Positions 55,867 through 64,000 of a stretch of 64,000 nt of DNA are shown here, one piece after another. Position 1 is the first letter of the stretch. Each line of letters begins with the position of its first letter. This stretch comes from Lithodes maja (taxonomy: Eukaryota; Arthropoda; Malacostraca; Decapoda; Lithodidae): contig JBAKBP010007390.1 of NCBI GenBank assembly GCA_037953745.1, positions 36,426 through 100,425 of the forward strand. Direction: 5' to 3'. The notes beneath the pieces are model-generated. The model searched no databases. It had not been told where the DNA came from and worked only from the letters and a program-made list of their open reading frames with translations. The position numbers and the translations under genes were made by a program.

Positions 55867-58044
55867 ATGGCTAAAAGTGTACAAAAGCGTCGGGCTGGAC
55901 TTAAGGGCTCTTTGACGGTCTTAACCTCTGATATTGACGGATTCCTTGATTCGGCGTCTAGAGTGGAGGTGGAGGCCAGGTTGTTCAGTATTCAAAAGCA
56001 ACTTGACAAGTATGAGGTCACACAGGAGGACCTGGCCGACACTTACGAGGATGCCGAGTATATCGAGGTGATCAGAGAGGATACCCTATATATGGAGGGC
56101 ATACAAGTAATCGTTGCCACACTGAAGGGGATCTTGATTACAGAGGTCAAGAAAGAGCCAAAGAAATCCGCAGTTAAATTACCACATCTTACTCTTCCAA
56201 AATTTGAAGGTGATGCCACCATGTGGTCGGGATTTTGGGAGATGTTCAAGTGTACCATCCATGACAATCCCGACCTCACAGATATACAACGCTTCACTTA
56301 TCTAAAGGGTCATCTTCAGGGTGATGCACATAAGCTAGTCGAAGGATTCATCATCGAAAGTGCAAGCTATGCCCCAGCAATTGAGCTCCTGCAAGAGACA
56401 TATGGGCATCCAGATCGAATCAAGGCAGCTTATGTTACCAAATTCAATCAATTAGTGTCACCCAAACACCAAACAGCTGACCTGAAGGACTTCTATGCCA
56501 ATACAGAGAGTGTGATGAGGTCAATCATTAGCCATGGTATTTGTTTGGAGGAATTTTGTGTGGTGATTCTTGTCAATAAGTTACCATCACCACTAAAGGA
56601 AACCATAAAACGAGAAATGGGAGACTCGAGCCTGGATTATAAGAAATTCACTCATTGCCTCCAGGCTGAAGTGTACAATATGGCGTGTCAAGACAGAATA
56701 GGGGGTACACCCATGGCTACGGCAACATTTACCACCCAGAGTGAGTACAGGAAATTCAACTGTGTTCTGTGTAGTGGCACCAATAATTTATGGTACAAGT
56801 GTATGAAGTATAAGACAGGGCCTCTTAAAGTTAAAAGAGCCCGTCAACTACGTCTCTGCACTGGGTGCTTGTTAAAAGACCATGGCCATTCGGGTTGTAC
56901 TAATCCTAACGTAAGAAGCTGCAAGTTTTGTAAGGGCAAACACTTTCATTCCCTGTGTACACAAAAACAAGGGAAAGAAAGTAGACCAGCGGAGGATAAC
57001 ACCAAGAGAGAGCATACTGCTGCTACTTCAACTACAATGTCCGTTGCCACAGGTAATAATACAGTAATCTTGCCCACCGTACAGCTGCCGGTAAAGGGTA
57101 AGGATAATAATTGTGTTAAAATCAGATCGCTACTTGACCAATGTTCTCAGAGGACCTTTGTGAAGTCTTCTGTTCTATCCTCCCTTTCCTACATTTCTAA
57201 AGGAACTGAGGAGTTATGTCTTCACGGATTTACCGGGAAACAGGCCTCTAGGGAATATAATGTTGTGGCACTGCAATACAAACACAGAGGTAAATTTCAT
57301 CATCTAGACGCAATAGTGGTTGATGAATTGCCAGAACATAAAGGTGAACTTAACCTAAAGTCTAAACTGGTTAGTTTACAAAGTAAAGGCATAAAATTAG
57401 CCGATCCTCACGCAACGGACACAGATCAGCTGGAGCTGCTCATCGGTGCGGATCACTACTACGATATAGTGCGACCTGGGTATAAAAGGTCAGGTAGTCT
57501 AATTCTACTTCCTACCAAGTACGGGTATGCCATCAGTGGTTCATATGTGACACAGCCTACAAGCTCCAGCACAGAAGTAATTACTGTATTGAAAGTAGCA
57601 GTAACACCAATGGACGAATACATGTCCACTGGTAATATTCCACCATGCAAAAATGACTTAAATGTTTTGTGGGAATTAGATCATATCGGGATAACCCCTA
57701 AGGAATACTCACTGGTTGAGCGTCAAGCACTATCGTCGTATGAGGATACCGTTACCTACGATCCCGACAGCCAACAGTATAAAGTGAGACTGCCCTGGAA
57801 CAATTCCAAGGATCAGCTGCCATCTAACAAGGGTTTGGCCATAGGCCATCTTCGGGGACTTCAGAAAAGATTCCTCAAGGAGCCTGACTTTTGCGAGGAA
57901 TACTCAAAAGTCATAAAGGAACAGGTGTCCCGGGGTTTTATAGAAGAGGTGCCTTTTGATAAATCAGATACCGGGCATTACTTGGCTCATCATGGTGTAA
58001 TCAAGGAGAGCAAAACTACGCCAGTGCGTATTGTCTTCGACTGA
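55867..58044 (+). pseudogene. BEL/Pao gag-peptidase-RT N-part, ends at a premature stop
   Basis: 725 residues from ATG 55867 (MAKSVQKRRAGLKGSL). Residues about 1-100 are a helical BEL gag start. About 105-280 is DUF1759-like (LTLPKFEGDATMWSGFWEMF, RFTYLKGHLQGDAHKLVEG). Zinc knuckles lie at about 298-365 (CVLCSGTNNLWYKC, CTGCLLKDHGHSGC, CKFCKGKHFHSLC). The A17-type peptidase runs from SLLDQCSQRTFV to LLIGADHYYDIV. The Pao linker follows (LWELDHIGITPKEY, VRLPWNN) and RT begins (KVIKEQVSRGFIEEV, TTPVRIVFD). The TGA at 58042-58044 stands where the related element encodes Cys, so it is a nonsense change. In the peptidase site the residue expected to be Gly is Cys in both BEL copies. Confidence 0.9.
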
Positions 58045-59435
58045 TCCGCCAAGATGAGTGAACGTCATTCTAGTCTGACTGCCTGTACACTGGACCCTCA
58101 CTGGTGCCAGATTTAGCGCAGGTTTTGCTTCGGTTTCGACTCGGTAAGTATGCCTGGGTGTCTGATATTGAGAAGGCATTTCTAATGTTAAGGCTCCATG
58201 AAGACGACCAGGATTATACGTGATTTATGTGGCCCAAGTATCCGAGACAACTGGATTCCCCCCTAATTTGTTACCGGTTCCGGGCAGTTTTATTTGGAGC
58301 AACTTGTTCCCAATTCCTTTTAAACGCCACCATTTTGAAACATTTGTCTTATGTCAGTGCAGATCCGCAGATTATTCATCAGATTCGGTCAGGGTTGTAC
58401 ATAGACAATTTATTGGGTACAGGAAATGAAGATTTCCTGGTTGATACCTATGCTGTAGTCCGAGAGATTATGAATGACGCCCATCTACATTTGCGTGAAT
58501 GGGCGACTAATAATTCTGTTTTGCGGACTGTACTGCAACGGGATGGTGTGGCGGCTGTACAGCAGGAACATGTTAGAGTGCTAGGGTTGTTTTGGAAAAC
58601 GGACACCGATACCCTCTCATTCGGCGTTCAGTACGCGCAATATTCTCAGATTACAAAACGAATTTGCTTGAGTATGACAGCTAAACTTTTTGACCCCTTG
58701 GGGATAGTTCTACCGGTGTCGATCAAATCGAGATTATTCCTTCAGCAATTATGGAGGATAAAATTAGGTTGGGATCAGGTTTTGACTGGCGATCTGGTTC
58801 AGGAGTGGGAAGACATTATTTCGGATCTTCGTCTCTGTAAGGGTTTTAATTTTCCTCGGAGAGTTGTCATGGACCATCCTGTTTCCATTCATGCCTTCTC
58901 AGACGCTAGCAAGGTCGCGTACGGCACCGCCATATACTTTGTTGACACAAGTGGCAGCCGTCTAGTAATGGCGAAGGCGAAAGTCGCCCCGATCAAATCC
59001 CTTTCCATCCCAAAATTAGAGCTGACTGCAGTTCTGTTGGCTGCTAGACTCGTTCACTTTGTAGAGGAAACTTTTAAAAATTTGCTAAATATCTCGGAGA
59101 CAGTTGTATGGAGTGACAGCCAAATTACGCTCTACTGGTTACATAGCTGTAAGAAGCTACCAGTGTACGTCACCAACCGTGTCGACGAAATTCGTACCCT
59201 GCTCCCAACCGCACAGTTCCGGTATGTGTCTACCAAAGAGAATCCAAGTGACTGCATTACTCGTGGTGTCTCTGCTAAATTTCTCAAATCTTCTGCGTTG
59301 TGGTGGTATGGCCCATGCTGGCTTAATGATCCCAACGAATGGCCAGAGAATATAGATTTGAGCGAGCAACACACTGCTATTGTGGCACCGGTAATTGACT
59401 CGGTGCCTGACGAAGACACACGGTTATGGGACTAG
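58045..59435 (+). pseudogene. BEL/Pao RT catalytic core, RNaseH and connection
   Basis: 58045-58226 contains motif A (WVSDIEKAFLM) but has stops and a frame break. From 58227 the frame is open for 402 codons: YRFRAVLFGATCSQFLLNAT (motif B), GLYIDNLLGTG (catalytic box, both expected residues present), FDPLGIVLPVSIKSRLF, RNaseH FSDASKVAYGTAIYF and LELTAVLLAARL with WSDSQITLYWL, then NRVDEIRTLLPTAQFRYVS and ENPSDCITRGVS. It ends at a stop at 59433-59435, before the integrase. Confidence 0.88.
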
Positions 59436-61486
59436 GATAGATTCAGCAGCTATGAAAAGTTACAACATGTTACAGCATGGGTGTTACGATTTGTACGAAA
59501 TGTAAAAGCAAAAATTAAAGGCACACCGCCCACAGGTAGTGCTTACCTCAATGTGAAGGAGATCAGAATTGCAGATAAATTATTACATAAGCTCTGTCAA
59601 CAATAAATATATACGCAGGAATATAAATTACTGGTTAAGGGAACAAAGTCTAGGAATAACCTGATCAACCAGTTGGGCTTACACTTGAAGGGGGACTTGA
59701 TACATTGCGGAGGCAGATTACGATTGGCAGCCCTCTCTGAGGCAAGTAAGTATCCAATACTACTGCCCCCCAATCATTCCCTCATCCATCTTATCATCGA
59801 TAGGTGTACCGACTCTGTTGTCATTATGGGGTTGGTCATATAGTCACCTATGTAAGACAACGATGGTGGGTGCCTAGAATCAGGCAGGTGGTCAAGAAAG
59901 TCCTTCGCAAATGCTTAAAGTGTAGAAGAGTACAGGGAACACATTATGATCCCGTCGGAATTCCTCCCTTACCAAACCTGCGAACTACCCCAGGTGACCC
60001 TTACAAAGTTACCGGGGTTGACTACAGTGGAGCAATCCCTGTGAAAGATTCACCCAATCTTAAGGTGTATATGATACTTTTCACTTGTGCTGTTACCAGG
60101 GCAATTCACCTGGAACTGGTCACCAACCTCACTTGTGATAGCTTCCTACATGCCTTCCGAAGATTCTGCAGTAGACAGGGATATCCGCGTATCATGCTGA
60201 GTGACAATGCAAGGACTTTCATAGGGGCATCTACATATCTTAATGAAGTGAGCAACAATCCTAAGATTCAGACCTGCCTAGCGGATGTAAAATGCGAATG
60301 GCGTTTCATTCCCGCCAGAGCGCCTTGGTTTGGCGCCATATGGGAGAGAGCCATAGGCATCGTGAAGGCGGGTCTGAAGAAGGTGTTGGGTAGAGCTCTC
60401 ATCTCGATTGAGGAACTCAACACCATACTCTTGGAGATTGAAGCCACCGTAAATGATCGCCCTCTATACTATGCTTCTGGTGATTTGGAAGACCTTACCC
60501 CAATCACACCCTCAGTACTGGTACGTGGATACAGACTGCGGGATCTTCCTGAAGAGCATGACGAGGATACTATGGAGGATCCAGACTACATAAGTAAGGA
60601 AGTGATATCGGCCCGCTACAAATACATTCGTAAATTGTCGCGAGATATTTGGCATCGCTGGTCAACAGAATATCTGGTGACTTTAACCCTCGTCTAGCGG
60701 GCCCTCTGTGGCCGTTTTGGGCCTTTTCAGGCCATTCTGACTGCTATATCAACCATCAGTATGAAAGGAACTGTATTGCGCCGAAAACTAGGTGGAAATC
60801 GCTACACAATGACGCAACATACAGCTACGTAGCACTCGTGGAGCACTGACAGTGTTACCTCGAAGATGGAAGTTTAGCTGATTTTGCTACATTGCTCACT
60901 TTTAGCGAACTATTGGTTACACTGTGATCCTCTCGCGCGGTGGGGGAACTGGAGTTAGTGTGGGCCGGGAGGCCACAGATGTCGGACGTATGGATCATTA
61001 CTATCCCACCCCTTTTCACTCGATTTCCACCCTTTTTTCACCCGTTTTTTGCCAGTTTTTTCAACTCGACTTATGTGGTGTGCCGCTTTTTAAGGGTTAA
61101 GGGAAGCGCAAAAGAATAAACTAACACCATTAAAAGGTCATTGGCCTAGGGTAGGGGACGTGGTAACCATCCATGAGGAGGGCCCGCGCGCATTTTGGAA
61201 ATTGGGTCGGATAGAGGAGTTATTACCAGGTCGTGATGGTGAGGTTCGGGTAGCAAAGGTTCGCACCAGGACTGGAGTAATCACACGGCCATCAGTCCGA
61301 CTATATCCTCTTGAGGGTGACCTCAATCGCAAGGACACCCCCTCGGATCAGTTATCCATTGAAGTCCCCTCTCTGACTTCTACTTCGGCGCAGCCTGTTG
61401 ACGCGTCTGGCGAACGCCCACGTCGACAGGCAGCCCAGATATCCTCCCAAGCTTGGCGGGATAAGATTGCCTCCGGGCAAATCTAA
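59436..61486 (+). pseudogene. BEL/Pao integrase, split by a TTAA element
   Basis: 59436-59803 carries the linker and zinc-domain region with stops. From 59804: RQRWWVPRIRQVVKKVLRKC, LKCRRVQG, catalytic D (GVDYSGAIPV), D (MLSDNARTF) and E (WERAIGIVKAG), then NDRPLYYASGDLEDLTPI. The frame is interrupted after YLVT by MITE C (60687-61096) and resumes with WPRVGDVVTIHEEGPRAFW, LGRIEELLPGRDGEVRVAKV and a stop at 61484-61486. The residues after E match the Pao C-terminal domain. The D,D,E set is intact, but upstream stops kill it. Confidence 0.88.
60687..61096. repeat. TTAA-type element (MITE C) inside BEL integrase
   Basis: TTAA at 60683-60686 and 61097-61100. It begins CCCTCGTCTAGCGGGC and ends GCCGCTTTTTAAGGG, imperfectly inverted. 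Removing it and one TTAA keeps the integrase frame open. 410 bp, no ORF. Confidence 0.87.
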
Positions 61487-61523
61487 TCATGTAAATTTTG
61501 TATATTTTCTGTTGGTGGGAATA

Positions 61524-62186
61524 TGTCCATACTAAGTGTACTCAAACTAGTATGAACAGTCTCGATGTTACGTAATCTGGGTTGATGTAGCGTTACGTAT
61601 CATTCCGTAGCCTTAAGTTGAACGCTTCCATAACCTTGGTCAAACGTTCTATGATTGGGTAGAATATATTATTCTATAGTAGTATATGGGAAAGTATTGT
61701 AGGATTATAATTCCCATATATATATATATTTGTATTATTTAAGATTGTTTATAAGTATCTCATTGTAAAGAAGATGGGACACATTTTCCATATGTTATGC
61801 ACGTGCGCGGTATGTCACGACAGAGACGAACATAACGCGCTCGCACACTCTCCAACCAACCTCCGTCCCAGCTACACGCGCTAAGCCTTCTTTCTCCTAG
61901 TTATTTCACCAGGTGTTTTCGCTTCACTTTCATCTCATATTCCATATAGTCATTACATCATCATCTTTGTTAGTTAGCACAAACTTAACGTAAATATCTA
62001 GCCTATCCTAGCCTATTGTAGCCTCTTTTCATACTTTGTTTACTATACTAACCACTTCCAGTCATCTAGCCTATTTTCCGCCATCCTCCAATCACCAGCT
62101 GAGTTCATCAAAGGGTAATTATATTTCTATATGGTTAATACTTATTCATTATCAAATATACAGTCCACTTATCTAAATTAGCCATA
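61524..62186 (+). repeat. LTR-c (3' LTR) of the BEL element
   Basis: 663 bp. Preceded by GTTGGTGGGAATA as a poor polypurine tract. Followed directly by CTATT. Confidence 0.9.
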
Positions 62187-62191
62187 CTATT

Positions 62192-63868
62192 CTACCCTCG
62201 CTTTTTGGGTTAATGTTCACTTTAATACCCCTTAACGTAACTTGGGGGGGGGGGGATGTATGCTTCCCGTGTGATGCATTGTGTTTCTTTTCCCTTTTTT
62301 GTGTGAATTTTTGCTTTATTTGTTTTTCGTTTGACTGTGTTTTGAAGTTTTACAAGACTTGAGCATGAAGTTTCTCAGGATTCTGCTTTTGTGTGGGCAT
62401 AGGGCACACAGCCTTTATTCTCTCTCAAGCATGCTGCTTTGGTCTCAACTGACCTATAAGCCCTTCTGACTTGTTTTTCAACATGTCCATAGTTGGTGGT
62501 CTTGTAATTTGTCGCCTGGTTCACACTTTTGTCAGTTCCTTTTCGTTTCCCCTGGCCTACTTGACTCGTGGATACGTGGTTCTGGTAACAGTGTCAGTCG
62601 CTCGCTTGCCCTAACTTTTATTTTATTTTTCCTTTAACGTACTTGTGGGGTTTTCGGGCAGTGTTTAGCTTTGTTACTAGGTTCTTTCACTCAGGGATTG
62701 ACACTGCCCTAGTGTTTTCTCTTTTTATGTGTATTGTGTAACTAAGCTAGGCCTGTTTCTTACCTTGAGCAGACCGCCGTCGGAATGGTCCACACAGGTC
62801 CTTTCCTTCTATATTCCTCTTGTCTCAACTGACTTGGAGGTTTGGGTCTTATCGCTCTTGTTAATATTTTTGCTTTTCTTACATTCGCTGTTTCTGTTCT
62901 TCCCCTGCCTGTGTTAACTTGATCATAGGGGGGGGGGGGGGGGGGGGGGGGGGGATGTCTGGAAACTGTGTAAGGGCCCCACTCACAGGGAGGAGAGCTT
63001 GGACAAGTTGACTCGACATTCGTGTTTACACGTTTTTCGCCACACAGGCGGGGGTCTTCAGGTATCCTCGGCTCCTTCATCTTTTTTAGATTTCCGTTAT
63101 ACAAACGAAATTCTACTTTTGATGTGCCCTGTGCCATATCAAGGAATCGGCCACATAGCCTTTTGCCTTGGTTTTTGTGTTGGCACCCTGGTATATCCCT
63201 TTTAAAATGTACCTGGACAGGGATCCTTGGACATAGATACTTGGATGTTTCCTCTCCCTTGTGTCCTATACCTTGTGTCCTCCTTCTGTACCTAGTTTCC
63301 GCCCTACAGGCGGCCTCCTTGTGTACTAGGTGGACGCAAGGGCCTCATGAAAATTCCTAGGACTCGACCCAAAGTGGCGATTGTCCTGTGTGTTTTGGAT
63401 TCCCTCCCCTCTCCTATTTCCACTAATAGGGTACTGTTGGGTTGCTCACACTTGACCTTTTTCCTTCCAGCTGGTGCCCGCTCTACTGCCGGCCAGACCT
63501 ACGCCATCGCCGTTCCGCCCCCTCCTCCCTCCGCTCTCCCAGAGGGCTCTCAGGTATTTCGGATGGGGTCTCTTTTCCCCAAAGGAATTGGACCTGTTCA
63601 CCAGGGTTGGGTCTTGCCAAAGGGGCTTGTCCCAGCCATGGTGTTTATGGTCTACTGTGTGGGTGTTTTTTACATGGCTTTCCTTGTTTTCTTTGCTACT
63701 TGGCGTCTTCCTGGATATTGTCTTACTTGGGTTTCAAATGCTATTTTGGCTATACTGCCTCATACTTTTACCCTGTCTCACCTCCACTGGTGTGTTACGC
63801 TCCCCCCATTTTTCATTGCCGTAATGCCGGCCCCTCCCTGCTTCCGCCTGACATGCAATCGGTCGGCC
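62192..63868. other. Unassigned region with G runs, possible leader of a gag-like element
   Basis: T/C-rich on the plus strand, with a 27-base G run at 62928-62954 and a shorter one near 62245-62254. No credible ORF. It may be untranslated leader of the ORF starting at 63869. Confidence 0.3.
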
Positions 63869-64000
63869 ATGATGGACCTTCGGGGGTGCTGCCTCCTCAC
63901 GGCCTGCTATGGCAAGGATATCTATGACCCCCACCGATGTGAAGTTTGTCTCTCCGCCCTTCAACTCCTCGAATCGCACCCTGCATCGGAGGATGGCCCG
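63869..64000 (+). CDS. Start of a gag-like ORF with Cys/His module, cut by window edge
   Basis: From ATG 63869 the frame reads MMDLRGCCLLTACYGKDIYD followed by PHRCEVCLSALQLLES and runs open to the end. The arrangement C-x4-C-x8-H-x-C-x2-C resembles the N-terminus of the gag-like ORF at 8301 (C-x4-C-x7-H-x2-C-x2-C). A DIRS-like gag is the best guess. Only 44 codons are visible. Confidence 0.4.
   Translation, partial: MMDLRGCCLLTACYGKDIYDPHRCEVCLSALQLLESHPASEDGP

Larger units (their letters stand above)
52418..62186 (+). mobile_element. BEL/Pao LTR retrotransposon with three LTRs
   Basis: The outer flanks share CTATT (52413-52417 and 62187-62191; TACTATT if the LTR ends at CCA). Order: LTR-a (deleted internally and split by a LINE), primer site, LTR-b (53621-54283), primer site, SGNH-hydrolase ORF, gag-peptidase ORF, RT/RNaseH, integrase (with a TTAA element), LTR-c (61524-62186). 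LTR-a plus primer site directly abuts LTR-b. This fits an original LTR-int-LTR-int-LTR tandem whose first internal region was deleted. Pol has stops and a frame break, so the copy is dead. LTR-b and LTR-c (663 bp each) differ at roughly ten positions by eye. Confidence 0.88.

Noticed and set aside
1..64000. CRISPR array, rRNA, bacterial operons, host protein-coding exons
   Set aside because: No regularly spaced short repeats, no rRNA signature, no Shine-Dalgarno-type gene spacing, and no non-transposon protein motif with splice structure was seen.

Overview
The window is a repeat-dense stretch of eukaryotic, probably arthropod, nuclear DNA. I found no convincing host exon, rRNA gene, free-standing tRNA gene, CRISPR array or operon. 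Nearly every coding signal belongs to a transposable element: BEL/Pao LTR elements, several non-LTR retrotransposon (LINE) lineages, gag-only LTR elements, tRNA-derived SINEs, and non-autonomous DNA elements (one hAT, several TTAA-specific piggyBac-like families). This mix, with long AT and homopolymer tracts, fits a large invertebrate genome. A decapod crustacean is my guess only; no gene here proves it.

Layout. 1-10,400: LINE scraps split by a 1.68-kb hAT element, a TTAA repeat (family A, copy 1), a 572-bp tRNA-SINE with a 16-bp target duplication, and a gag-like ORF (8301-9768). 10,422-17,341 (minus): decayed BEL/Pao internal region (IN, RNaseH, RT, PR, gag read right to left), interrupted by family A copy 2 and a SINE dimer that itself carries a TTAA element. 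17,343-29,020 (minus): LINE remnants. One of them (LINE3) is split by an almost intact 4.4-kb CR1/L2-type LINE on the plus strand (22,326-26,742), whose single ORF has a signal-peptide-like start and a 2A-like motif. 29,259-39,837 (minus): another LINE (LINE4) with an SGNH-esterase ORF1 and an endonuclease/RT ORF2. It is split by family A copy 3 and by a gag-only LTR element (33,984-39,156, target duplication ACCAC), which in turn contains a 5'-truncated copy of the CR1/L2 LINE. 40,506-51,488: family A copy 4 carrying another TTAA element, then a gag-only LTR element with two almost identical LTRs of about 3.37 kb and a tRNA-Leu-type primer site. 51,528-51,868: long TA microsatellite. 52,418-62,186 (plus): a second BEL/Pao element with outer duplication CTATT, three LTRs, a tRNA-Tyr-type primer site, an extra SGNH-hydrolase ORF before gag, decayed pol, and a TTAA element inside the integrase. 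62,192-64,000: mostly unassigned, ending in the start of another gag-like ORF.

How the parts relate. The LINEs supply the machinery able to mobilise the SINEs and truncated copies. The gag-only elements lack pol and would need proteins from an autonomous LTR element. The TTAA and hAT elements would need transposases encoded elsewhere. Several insertions can be ordered in time, because removing the insert together with one target-site copy leaves an open reading frame in the host element. Domain and family calls come from reading motifs by eye; no database search was run.
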